A model generated the notes under the pieces. That model saw only the letters and a program-made list of their open reading frames with translations, had not been told where the DNA came from and made no database searches. Positions 48,009 to 56,380 of a stretch of DNA of 64,000 bases are shown one piece after another; the stretch's first letter is position 1; every line of letters starts with the position of its first letter. The position numbers were made by a program, and so were the translations under genes. The DNA lies in NCBI GenBank assembly GCA_963720515.1, contig OY970397.1:806001-870000 (forward strand). The letters are read 5' to 3'. Origin of the DNA: G963720515 sp963720515. Its GTDB lineage: Bacteria > Actinomycetota > Thermoleophilia > Gaiellales > Gaiellaceae.

Positions 48009-50987
48009 TCAGGAGGTCGAGATGAGCCCGCTCAGATCCGCGCGGGGAAGCGTGTGCTCCCTGCCCCCGACCTCGAGCACGGTCTTGCCGTCCACGATGC
48101 TGGCGTGCTTGTCCAGCCACTCGTCCCCGGCGGCGGTCGCCGAGATCGCGTCGTCGCCGACGAGCTGGATGATCACGTCGCCGCCGCCGCCACCGTCGAG
48201 GATGTCGATGCCGAGGCCGCCGATGAGCACGTCGTCGCCGGGCCCGCCCAGCAGGACGTCGTTGCCGTCACCGCCGATCAGGATGTCGTTGTCGGCTCCG
48301 CCGTCGAGCGTGAGCTGAATCGAGCCCGCGGCCAGCCCGGAGGCGTCGACGACGTCGTCGCCGTCAAGCATGTGGAGGGTCAGCCGGTCGTTGGCCGCCT
48401 CCGCGCTCGTGATGTTCACGCGGGCCGCGAGGCCGAGCACCGAGACACCGGAGGCGTCGCCCGCGACGACCGCGATGTCGTCGCCGTTCGTCCCGTTGAC
48501 GACCACGTTGTCGGCCGCGCCGTCCCCGAGGTTCCCGCCGATGACACTGGCCAGGGCGGTGTTCACCTCGGTGACGTCCGTGCCGCTGAGGTCGTTCACC
48601 GTGATCGTGTCGGCACCTCCGAGGGCCCGGAAGTCGATGCCCTCGACGTCGTTCAGGTCCATGACCACGTTCGCGATGTCGCGAGTGAAGAGCGCGCGGC
48701 CGCCGTTGGCGGACAGCGCGATCTGCTCGGCGATGTTCGCGCCGTTGAACGTCATCGTGTCGAACCCGTCCTGGCCCTCGAGCGTGTCGTTGTCGTCGCC
48801 CGGGTTCCAGGTGAACGTGTCGTCGCCGGCGCCCATCAAGGCCGTGTCGTCGCCGTCGCCGCCGTTCACGAGGTCGTCGCCCTCGCTACCGATGAGCGTG
48901 TCGACGCCGAGCCCGCCGTTCATCGTGAGCTGAATCCCGTCGGCCTCGAGCGACGTCGCGTTGATCACGTCGTCGCCGCCCTGTCCGTTCAGCACGAGCC
49001 GGTCGTTCGCCTGCTCCTGGAAGAAGACGTCGACCGCGTTCTTGAGCCCGAAGACGTTGACGCCGCCGGCGTCGCCGGCCGCGCCGAACACGTCGGGACC
49101 CTGCGTGCCGTTGACGGTGATCGTGTCGGCAGAGCCGTCGCCGCCGCCGGTCGGGCCGCGGAGGTCGAGGCTCGTCTGCGTCATGTCGGTGCCGGTCAGG
49201 TCACCCACGACGACGCTGTCTGCGCCGCCGAGGGCCCTGAAGTCGATCCCCTCGACGTCGTCCATGTCCATCACCACGTTGGCGATGTTGCGGAGGAACA
49301 GCACCCGCCCGCCGTTCGCGGCGATGTCGATGTTCTCGCTGATGTTGGCGCCGAAGAAGAGCATCGTGTCGAAGCCGTCCTGGCCCTCGATCGTGTCGTT
49401 GCCGTCGCCCGGGTTCCACTGGAACACGTCGTCGCCGGCGCCCATGAAGGCGACGTCGTTGGCGTTGTCGCCCAACACGAAGTCGTCGCCGTTACCACCC
49501 AGCAGGGTGTCAGCGCCCTGCGAGCCGAGGAGCGAGTCCTCGTCTGCGCCGCCGTCCACCGTGAGCTTGATCACGCCGGCCGGCAGCGTCGTCGCTGTCA
49601 CGGTGTCGTCGCCGCCGAGGGCGTTCACGACGAGCGAGTCGTTGGCTCCTTCGGAGTTGGTGACGTTCACCCTGGCGAACAGGCCGAGCACGGAGGCCGA
49701 AGTGCCGGCTCCGGTGACGTCCACGACGTCGGCGCTGTTCGTGCCATTCACGACGATGGTGTCGGCCGCGGCGTCGCCGGCGCTGCCGCCGAGCGTCCCC
49801 GCGAGATCGACGTCGATCCGGGTGACGTCGGTGCCGGTCAGGTCGTTGACGGTGGTCGTGTCGGTCCCGCCGAGCGTGTTGAGGTCCACCGCCTCGACGT
49901 CGTTCAGGTCCATGACAATGTTGGCGACGTTGCGGGTGAACCGCAGCCGCTGGCCGTTGGCCGAGGCGTCGAAGATCTCGTTCGCCGCGCTGCCGTTGAA
50001 CAGCATGGTGTCGGTGCCGTCCTGACCCTCGACGGTGTCGTTGCCGTCGCCCGGATCCCATTGGAACACGTCGGCCCCGGCGCCGAGGAAGGCGGTGTCG
50101 TTGCCCTGCTGTCCGTCGACGAAGTCGTTTCCGTCACCGCCGGTCAGGGCGTCGATCCCGTTCGAGCCGAGAATCGTGTCGTTGCCCGTCCCGCCGTCGA
50201 CCGTGATCGCGATGAGCGCGGCCAGGTTGCCGGTGGCGGAGAAGCTGTCGTTGCCGGCGTTGGCGTTCAGCACCAGCTTCTCGGAGGTGCCGATGTCGAT
50301 CGAGAACGGCGCCGGGGTGACGCGGTCGAACCGGACGCGCGTGCCGTTCGCGGTGGCCGTGAACTGCTCGGCCCCGTTGCCGCCGTTGACCTCGACCGTG
50401 TCGGTGTCGCCGCCGCCTTCGTTCAGGTCGGTGTCGTCGCCGGGGTTCCAGATCATCCGGTCGTTGCCGCTCTCGCCGAAGACCTGGTCGTCGGCGTCGC
50501 CGCCGGTCAGGGTGTCGTTGTCGGCTCCGCCGAAGAGGAAGTCGAAGCCGCCGCGGCCGAGCAGTGTGTCGTTGCCCGCTTGGCCGAAGAGCTGGTCGTT
50601 CCCCAGGCCGCCGCTCAGCGTGTCGTTGTTGGCGCCGCCGAACAGGTTCGCGGACGGCAGCGCGCCGTTCGCCTCGTTGAGGGTGATCGTGTCGTTGCCG
50701 CCCAGGCCGAAGACCGTGACCTTCGCGGTGTTGGCGACCGTCGGCGTGCCTCCGGTGACGGAGACCGCGCCGCCGTTCACGAGGATCCTCCCGACCGCGT
50801 CGCGGGTGACGACGATCGAGTTGTTGGCGTTGTCGCCGATCACGGTCAGCACGCCTGCGCTGAACGAGGCCGTCACCGCCGCGCTCGCCGGCGGGCTCGC
50901 CGCCAGCATCGCCGCGGCGCCGACCACGACAGCCGCAAGCAGCCGCCGCGGCGAGCGTCGCCGCTTCTCTGTGGGGGTTGTGTACAT
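48009..50987 (-). CDS. Large secreted RTX-like calcium-binding repeat protein
   Basis: 992 residues. Signal peptide (RRLLAAVVVGAAAMLAASPPASA), then many calcium-binding nonapeptides (GGADNDTLTGGDADDQ, GGDGNDFVDGQQGNDTAFLG, GGPGDDVLIGGLGIDILDGG). Three long tandem units recur at spacing of about 642 and 609 bases (214 and 203 residues), each with FxWxPGDxNDTxEGQDGxDTM, RFTRNVANIVMDLNDVE and LGGTDT. Type I secretion genes are not nearby, and a Sec signal is present. Expected to fold in extracellular calcium as beta-rolls. AAGGAG stands before ATG 50987. Confidence 0.9.
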   Translation of the reverse strand: MYTTPTEKRRRSPRRLLAAVVVGAAAMLAASPPASAAVTASFSAGVLTVIGDNANNSIVVTRDAVGRILVNGGAVSVTGGTPTVANTAKVTVFGLGGNDTITLNEANGALPSANLFGGANNDTLSGGLGNDQLFGQAGNDTLLGRGGFDFLFGGADNDTLTGGDADDQVFGESGNDRMIWNPGDDTDLNEGGGDTDTVEVNGGNGAEQFTATANGTRVRFDRVTPAPFSIDIGTSEKLVLNANAGNDSFSATGNLAALIAITVDGGTGNDTILGSNGIDALTGGDGNDFVDGQQGNDTAFLGAGADVFQWDPGDGNDTVEGQDGTDTMLFNGSAANEIFDASANGQRLRFTRNVANIVMDLNDVEAVDLNTLGGTDTTTVNDLTGTDVTRIDVDLAGTLGGSAGDAAADTIVVNGTNSADVVDVTGAGTSASVLGLFARVNVTNSEGANDSLVVNALGGDDTVTATTLPAGVIKLTVDGGADEDSLLGSQGADTLLGGNGDDFVLGDNANDVAFMGAGDDVFQWNPGDGNDTIEGQDGFDTMLFFGANISENIDIAANGGRVLFLRNIANVVMDMDDVEGIDFRALGGADSVVVGDLTGTDMTQTSLDLRGPTGGGDGSADTITVNGTQGPDVFGAAGDAGGVNVFGLKNAVDVFFQEQANDRLVLNGQGGDDVINATSLEADGIQLTMNGGLGVDTLIGSEGDDLVNGGDGDDTALMGAGDDTFTWNPGDDNDTLEGQDGFDTMTFNGANIAEQIALSANGGRALFTRDIANVVMDLNDVEGIDFRALGGADTITVNDLSGTDVTEVNTALASVIGGNLGDGAADNVVVNGTNGDDIAVVAGDASGVSVLGLAARVNITSAEAANDRLTLHMLDGDDVVDASGLAAGSIQLTLDGGADNDILIGGDGNDVLLGGPGDDVLIGGLGIDILDGGGGGDVIIQLVGDDAISATAAGDEWLDKHASIVDGKTVLEVGGREHTLPRADLSGLISTS

Positions 50988-51142
50988 CGAGCTGCGCTCC
51001 TTCAAGACGATGGGGTGTGGATTGCAACGAACAGGCTGCTGACAGAAGGGCGCGAACGGAATGGCCTCAGCCACCCAACGCATGTGCGGACAGCCACACG
51101 TGCGGGGTGGCGCGACCCGCACCTCCTGGCGCCGCTGGGGCG

Positions 51143-51622
51143 TCAGACGTCTGCGACGAAGGTGCGGTCGAGGTAGCGCTGGACGTCCGGCCCATCAGGG
51201 TTCTGGAGCACGTCCTCGAGCCAGGCGCGGCGCTCGAAGTCCACGATCCCGAGCTCCCAGACGCACCCGGCGGCCTGCGGCTCCTCGACGGGCACCAGCG
51301 CGTCCGGGTCGTCCTTCGGGCCGTAGTAGATGCGCTGGTGCAGCTCGTTCTCCGACTGCCACCAGTAGAGGAGCGCGATGCAGGCGAACCGCGCGTCGTG
51401 CGCGATGAAGAACCCGACGCCGTAGCGGTCGTCGGTCTCCGCCGGATCCGGGTAGACCTCGCGCGCGAGACGGACGGTCGCGTCCACGAACTCGGGCCGC
51501 GCGTCCTCGCCGTCGAGCCCGATCCCGTAGGCCTTGATGCGCCAGTCGCCGACCTCCTCGAGGCGGACGAAGTGCAGGTGCCGCGGCTCGTAAGGCGTCC
51601 GGACGGTCGGCGTCGCGCTCAC
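51143..51622 (-). CDS. Conserved hypothetical protein
   Basis: 159 residues from GTG 51622: FVRLEEVGDWRIKAYGIGLDGEDARPEFVDATVRLAREVYPDP, YGVGFFIAHDARFACIALLYWWQSENELHQRIYYG and CVWELGIVDFERRAWLEDVLQNPDGPDVQRYL. Soluble, mixed alpha/beta; I recall similar unnamed proteins in proteobacteria and actinobacteria but no function. A TAGCCT box ends 6 nt before the GTG. Divergent from the membrane protein, starts 46 bp apart. Confidence 0.75.
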   Translation of the reverse strand: MSATPTVRTPYEPRHLHFVRLEEVGDWRIKAYGIGLDGEDARPEFVDATVRLAREVYPDPAETDDRYGVGFFIAHDARFACIALLYWWQSENELHQRIYYGPKDDPDALVPVEEPQAAGCVWELGIVDFERRAWLEDVLQNPDGPDVQRYLDRTFVADV

Positions 51623-51668
51623 GGCGCAAGGCTAGCGTGCCCGCCCCAAGCCGCGTTAGGATCGCGCC

Positions 51669-52070
51669 GTGCTCGCCCGCTGGGGTATCCGGCTCGCCGC
51701 CTCGCTCATCGGGATCGCCGTGGGGATCATCCTCTCCGCCGCGCTCCTCGACGACTTCGACGTGACGACGCAGGGCGTCGTCCTCGCCACGCTCCTCTTC
51801 TGGATCGTGCACCTGGTGATCAACTTCATCGCCCTGCGGGTGCTCATCCGGGGGCCGTCGGTCTCGATGGCCGGGCTGCTCGCGCTCGCATCCACGATCA
51901 TCGCGCTCTTCATCGTGAACCTCGTCGTCGACGACATCTCGATCCACGGCGCCGGGACGTACGTCCTCGCGACGCTGATCATCTGGATCTGCACCGCCCT
52001 CGGCGACGTGATCGGCACCCGGATGGTGCGAACGCGCCGCCGCGATCGGCGCGACGAGCGCCGCGCCTAG
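51669..52070 (+). CDS. Small membrane protein, YvlD/phage-holin-4-like
   Basis: 133 residues, four helices (residues 7-27, 38-60, 71-92, 98-117) with a basic C-terminal tail RTRRRDRRDERR. The IHGAGTYVLATLIIWICTALGDVIG segment recalls small four-helix proteins of the YvlD group, but the match is by eye. A TAGGAT box ends 6 nt before GTG 51669. Stop shared with kynU in CTAG. Confidence 0.72.
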   Translation: MLARWGIRLAASLIGIAVGIILSAALLDDFDVTTQGVVLATLLFWIVHLVINFIALRVLIRGPSVSMAGLLALASTIIALFIVNLVVDDISIHGAGTYVLATLIIWICTALGDVIGTRMVRTRRRDRRDERRA

Positions 52071-53303
52071 GTGACGCGGCCGAGCGCCGGGTCGAGCTCG
52101 AGGTAGGTCTCGTCCTCGACGAGCCGCTTCAGGCGGTCGAACGCGTCCCATACGTCCGCGAAGCCCGTGTAGAGCGGCGGCAAGCCGAAGCGCACCGAGT
52201 CCGGCGCGCGGAAGTCCGGGATCACGTCGGCCCGCTCGATGAGCGCCCGGCAGATGCGCCAGCCCTCCGGATGGCGGAGCGAGACGTGTGAGCCGCGGCG
52301 CTCGGGCTCGCGCGGCGTCCCGAGTTCGAAGCCAAGCGGCGCGAGCACGGCGTCGTGGAGCTCGATCGCGTACGCCGTGAGCGCCACGCTCTTCGCGCGC
52401 AGGTCCGCGATGCCCGCCTCGGCGACCATGCGCGCGGCGGCCTCGACCGCGACGAGCGCCACGATCGGCGGCGTCCCGGCGAGGAAGCGCGCGATGCCGG
52501 GCTCGGGGTCGTAGCTCGGCGCCATGAGGAACTGCTCGCGCTGGCCGAACCAGCCCTGGATCGGCGAGCGGAGCTCGGGCTGGAGCGCGTCGCGCACGTA
52601 GAGGAACGCGGGCGCGCCCGGTCCGGCGTTCAGGTACTTGTAGGTGCAGCCGACGGCGAGGTCGACGCCGTGCTCGGCCAGGCCGATGGGCACGACCCCG
52701 GCGGAGTGGCAGAGATCCCAGAGCATGAGCGCGCCCGCCTCGTGCGCCGCCGCGGTGATCGCCGGGAGATCGGCCAGCGCGCCCGAGCGGTAGTTCACGT
52801 GCGAGAGGCAGACGAGCGCGACGTCGCCCGGCGCGCACGCGCGGGCCACGTCCTCGGCGGTCGGGTCGGGCTCGAGCATGCGCACCTCGCCGAGCCCCTC
52901 GAGGACGTAGCGGTCGGTCGGGAACTCGTCCGTCGGCCGTGACGAACACGCGCCGCGGCGCCTGGCGCGCGAGCGCGGCCGCGGCGAGCTTGTAGAGGTT
53001 CACGGTGACCGAGTCGCAGACGAGCACCTCGCCGGGCCGCGCGCCCACGATGCCCTCGGCGAGCACGTCGCCGATCCGCGTCGGCAGCTCGATCCACTCG
53101 TGCCAGCCGGTCACGAGGCGGCTCCCCCACTCCTCCACCAGCTCCGCGATCCGCTCCGCGGCTGCGTGAGGAAGACGGCCGAGGGAGTTGCCGTCCATGT
53201 AGATCCGGTCGCCGTCGCCGGTGAGGAAGCGGTCGCGCCAGCCGGCGAGCGGATCGGCGGCGTCGAGCGCCTCGGCGTGCGCCCGGTCGATCAGGGCAGC
53301 CAC
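52067..53303 (-). CDS. kynU: Kynureninase, frameshifted in this sequence
   Basis: PLP enzyme that cleaves kynurenine to anthranilate and alanine. About 411 residues after correction: FLTGDGDRIYMDGNSLGRLPHAAAERI, WHEWIELPTRIGDVLAEGIVGARPGEVLVCDSVTVNLYKLA, LVCLSHVNYRSGALADLPAITAAAHEAGALMLWDLCHSAGVVP, VDLAVGCTYKYLNAGPGAPAFLYV with the PLP Lys. One extra G near 52940 (GCCGACGGACGAG) breaks the frame; removing it gives DDEFPTDRYVLEG. Its GTG start overlaps the arylformamidase by 13 bases. Confidence 0.92.
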
Positions 53304-54010
53304 TCGACCACCGCCCGCCAGGCCTCGGAGCCCGCGTCGAGGTGCTCGTAGTGACCGCCCGCGTACTCGACCAGCTCGGCCTCATCGGTCGCGGCGGCGT
53401 ACTCGCGGCTCATCTCGACCGGGACCGTATCGTCGGCCGTTCCGTGGACGAGGAGCTGCGGCACCCCGAGCGGGAGCCGCGCCCGCGGCGAGCCGAGCTC
53501 GTATGCCTCGGGAAGCTCACCCGTGAGACGCTCCACCGCGCCGCCGCCAAGCCCGAGCCGCGCGGCCCCGATCAGGTCGACGACCCCGGCCTGCGCGATC
53601 GCGTGCGTCACGTGAACGGCCGGACGCGCCCCAGGCGCACGCGCCGGAAGCCCGGGCCGGGCCGCCGCCCAGAGCGCGAGATGCCCGCCGGCCGAGTGGC
53701 CGATCGTCACCACGCGCGCGAGGTCGAGCCCGTCCACCGTCTCCAGGTGGTCGATCGCCGCGGCGACGTCCGCGAACGTCGACGGCCAGCCGCCCCCGCC
53801 GCGGAACCCGACGCGCCGGTACTCGACGTTCCACGCCGCCCAGCCACGCGCCGCCAGGTCACGGCAGAGCTCGTCCATGAGGTGCCGGTCGTAGCGCTGC
53901 TTCCAGAACCCGCCGTGGATGACGACCGCGACCGGAGACGGAGCATCGACCGCCGGGCGGAACAGCTCGCCCACCTGGCTGCGATGGACGTGTCCGTAAC
54001 GGAGGAGCAC
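53291..54010 (-). CDS. Arylformamidase-type alpha/beta hydrolase
   Basis: 239 residues from GTG 54010. AVVIHGGFWKQRYDRHLMDELCRDLAARGWAAWNVEYRRVG carries the HGGxW motif of N-formylkynurenine formamidases; VTIGHSAGGHLALWAA holds the Ser, GTADDTVPVEMS the Asp, and YAGGHYEHLD the His. Overlap with kynureninase makes hydrolysis of N-formylkynurenine the best guess, forming a short kynurenine branch. Tryptophan dioxygenase is not in the window. Confidence 0.85.
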   Translation of the reverse strand: MLLRYGHVHRSQVGELFRPAVDAPSPVAVVIHGGFWKQRYDRHLMDELCRDLAARGWAAWNVEYRRVGFRGGGGWPSTFADVAAAIDHLETVDGLDLARVVTIGHSAGGHLALWAAARPGLPARAPGARPAVHVTHAIAQAGVVDLIGAARLGLGGGAVERLTGELPEAYELGSPRARLPLGVPQLLVHGTADDTVPVEMSREYAAATDEAELVEYAGGHYEHLDAGSEAWRAVVEWLP

Positions 54011-54084
54011 GGCGCGATTGTTCCGTCTTGCCGGGTCTCGTGCACCGAACGATCCTCCCGGCGCCGGCCGTGAGCGCCGGGCTC

Positions 54085-54526
54085 CTAGGAGGGTTCGGCC
54101 GGCTCGTCCCGCGCCGTCAGGAAGCTGTGGACGTCGCGAACGCCGTGCACGCGGCGCACCCTGGAGACGAGCTCGTCGATCAGCTCCGGGATCCGCCAGC
54201 TTCCCGCGCAGCTCGACGACGCCGTCCGCGACGTTCACGTTGACGTCGCCCTTCGGCAGATCGTGCGGCCGGAACACCTCGCTCTTCACCTTGTCGGCGA
54301 GCGTCGCGTCGTCGAACTCCTTCGGCGTCTCCCGCAGGTGCCGGAGGTGCTTCAGTCGGCCGGAGGCCTGCGCGCGGGCGCGCTCGCTCCGCCGAACCAG
54401 GCGTCGCCAGTGGGCGTGCGCCTGATCCTTGGCGAGCGCCCGTCGCCGGGCGCCCTTCTGCGGGTCGCCGAAGTAGGTCAGGGCCGCGCCGATCGCGAGC
54501 CATCTGATCCGCTTCAGCATGCCCAT
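54085..54526 (-). CDS. BON-domain protein, frameshifted in this sequence
   Basis: About 146 residues. N-terminus MGMLKRIRWLAIGAALTYFGDPQKGARRRALAKDQ (a hydrophobic start then basic), then a BON domain: DATLADKVKSEVFRPHDLPKGDVNVNVADGVVELRGKLADP and, after one extra G near 54188, ELIDELVSRVRRVHGVRDVHSFLTARDEPAEPS. BON domains bind phospholipid surfaces; related YtxH/BON proteins occur in stress responses. No signal peptide cleavage site evident. Confidence 0.8.
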
Positions 54527-54589
54527 GCGCTACCCGGCTCGGGCCGGCCGAAACCCGCCGGGCTCATCGCCGGATGCCTGCGCCCGCCG

Positions 54590-54856
54590 TCAGTGGTTGC
54601 GGAGCGCGTCGATGAGCTCGTCCTTCGACATGTTGGAGTAGCCCTCGATGCCGATCTCCTTGGCGCGGTGCGCGAGCTCGTCGCGGGTGCGGTCCTCGTA
54701 GTTCTCCGCCTTGCCGCCCTTCTCGCCGACGTCGTGGCGCGACGAGGACGCGGCCTCGTTGGCGATGCGGGCCGCCTTCTCCTTGCTCGCGCCCTCGCGG
54801 CGGAGCGCCTCGTAGACCTCGTCGTCCTTGACGGACGGGCCGTGATCCTTGGCCAT
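54590..54856 (-). CDS. Small acid-rich protein with Rho-N/SAP-like domain (DUF7218 type)
   Basis: 88 residues: MAKDHGPSVKDDEVYEALRREGASKEKAARIANEAA, then AENYEDRTRDELAHRAKEIGIEGYSNMSKDELIDALRNH, which has the two-helix SAP/Rho N-terminal pattern for nucleic-acid binding. A GGGGG ribosome-binding site precedes the ATG. Common in actinobacteria and proteobacteria; a stress-related or DNA-associated role is suspected but not known. Confidence 0.88.
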   Translation of the reverse strand: MAKDHGPSVKDDEVYEALRREGASKEKAARIANEAASSSRHDVGEKGGKAENYEDRTRDELAHRAKEIGIEGYSNMSKDELIDALRNH

Positions 54857-54966
54857 GGTTGCCCCCTTTCGTGGCTCGCTTGGCGGCTTCCCGACGCGCC
54901 GGGTCGCAAACCGATGAACCGCGCTACCGAATCCGGTCTAATGGGAAAACGCCAAGGGAGGAACCG

Positions 54967-55605
54967 ATGAGCAAGGTACGGCTCGAGATCTCGATGTCCC
55001 TGGACGGCTACGTCGCTGGCCCGAACCCGACGCTCGAGGAGCCGCTCGGGAAGCGCGGCGAGGAGCTGCACGAGTGGATCTTCGGCCTCGACGCATGGCG
55101 GCAGGCGCACGGGCTCGGCGAGGGCGAGCGCGGCGCCGACAGCGACCTCATGCAGGAGGCAATCGACTCGCAGGGCGCGGTCGTCATGGGCCGCAAGATG
55201 TGGAGCGGCGGCTCTGGGCCGTGGGAGGACGATCCGAACGCCGACGCCTGGTGGGGCGACGACCCGCCCTTCCACGTGCCGGTCTTCGTGCTGACCCACC
55301 ATGCGCGCCCCACGGAGACCAAGGGCGACTCGGAGATCACGTTCGTGACCGACGGAGTCGAGGCGGCGCTCGAGCTCGCCCGCGAGGCGGCCGGTGAGAA
55401 GGACATCGGGGTCGCCGGAGGTGCGAACGTCGCCCAGCAGTTCCTCGCGGCCGGCTGCCTCGACGAGCTAAACATCCACGTCGCGCCGGTGCTCCTCGGC
55501 GGCGGCACACGCCTGTTCGAGGAGGGAGTCGCGCCGAAGCTCGAGCTGGTGCGGACGGTCGCGTCACCCGCGGTGACGCATCTGCGCTACCGCGTCGTCG
55601 GCTGA
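54967..55605 (+). CDS. Dihydrofolate-reductase-fold protein (RibD C-terminal type)
   Basis: 212 residues. RLEISMSLDGYVAGPNPTLEEPLGKRGEELHEWIF, AVVMGRKMWSGG, VFVLTHHARPTETKGDSEITFVTDGVEAALELAREAAGEKDIGVAGGANVAQQFLAAGCLDELNIHVAPVLLGGGTRLFEEG. This family (YyaP/DHFR-like) has an NADPH fold without the DHFR active-site Asp in its usual place; function unknown. GGGAGG stands before the ATG. The 3' end overlaps the convergent isocitrate-lyase-family gene by 19 bases. Confidence 0.88.
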   Translation: MSKVRLEISMSLDGYVAGPNPTLEEPLGKRGEELHEWIFGLDAWRQAHGLGEGERGADSDLMQEAIDSQGAVVMGRKMWSGGSGPWEDDPNADAWWGDDPPFHVPVFVLTHHARPTETKGDSEITFVTDGVEAALELAREAAGEKDIGVAGGANVAQQFLAAGCLDELNIHVAPVLLGGGTRLFEEGVAPKLELVRTVASPAVTHLRYRVVG

Positions 55606-56370
55606 AACCAGTCCTCGCCGGAGCCCAGGCCGGAGAAGTCCCCGCGGTCTCGGATCGCCTTCGCGGCCTCGGCGAACGCACTGGTCGCCGTCCACGTGAG
55701 CGCTCCTCCGACGCTGACTCGTTGCGCGCCGGCCTCGGCCATCTGGGCGAACGTCAGGTCGCGGACAGCCAGGACGTTCACCGGCTTCGTGACCGCCTCG
55801 CAGACCGCGCGGATCTCCTCCACGGTGCGGAGTCCCGGCGCGTAGAGGACGTCCGCCCCGGCCGTCTCGTACGCCTGGAGGCGCGCGATCGTGTCGCCGA
55901 GGTCCGGGTTTGCCGCGGATGTGGTTCTCCGCGCGGCCGGTGAGCATGAACGCGAACGGGAGCGCGCGGGCCGCCTCGACGGCGGCGGTGAGGCGCTCGA
56001 CGGCGTGCGGGAGCTCGTAGATCCGCCCGGACGGGTCGTAGTCCTCGATCGAGCCGCCTACGGCACCGGCCTCGGCGACCCGCTGGATCGCGTGGGCCGG
56101 ATCGTCGTAGCCGTTCTCGAGGTCCACGGAGATCGGCAGGTCGGTGGCGCCCACCAGCACGGCAACGTGCGTGACTACATCCCCGAGCGACGCGTCGCCG
56201 TCGGCCCGCCCGAGCGTGAACGCGAACCCGGAGCTCGTCGTCGCGAGGGCCTGGAACCCGAGCGCCTCGAGCACGCGCGCCGAGCCGGCATCCCACGGGT
56301 TGGGGATGACGAACGGCTCGCCCTCGTGGAGCGCCCGAAACGCGGCGGCCTTCTGCTCCTGCGTGGCCAT
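55587..56370 (-). CDS. Isocitrate lyase/PEP mutase family protein, frameshifted in this sequence
   Basis: About 260 residues: FVIPNPWDAGSARVLEALGFQALATTSSGFAFTLGRADG, LPISVDLENGYDDPAHAIQRVAEAGAVGGSIEDYDPSGRIYE (Asp and Glu for Mg), FMLTGRAENHIRG, then, after one extra base near 55912, NPDLGDTIARLQAYETAGADVLYAPGLRTVEEIRAVCEAVTKPVNVLAV. The family cleaves or forms C-C and C-P bonds of 2-oxo acids (oxaloacetate decarboxylase, carboxyvinyl-phosphonate mutase types). The substrate cannot be told; KK(C)G-type cysteine motifs of true isocitrate lyase are absent. Confidence 0.88.
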
Positions 56371-56380
56371 TGCCGCGACT

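Noticed and set aside
48054..51176. 1040-codon plus-strand frame opposite the RTX-like gene
   Set aside because: It is the antisense of the Asp/Gly repeat sequence (Val/Arg/Asp-rich); no homology-like motifs, while the minus-strand frame has a signal peptide and calcium repeats.
51195..53303. A single 702-codon minus-strand protein
   Set aside because: Its N-terminal part is true kynureninase, but after ~52940 the frame is antisense/shifted and runs across the divergent membrane-protein gene.
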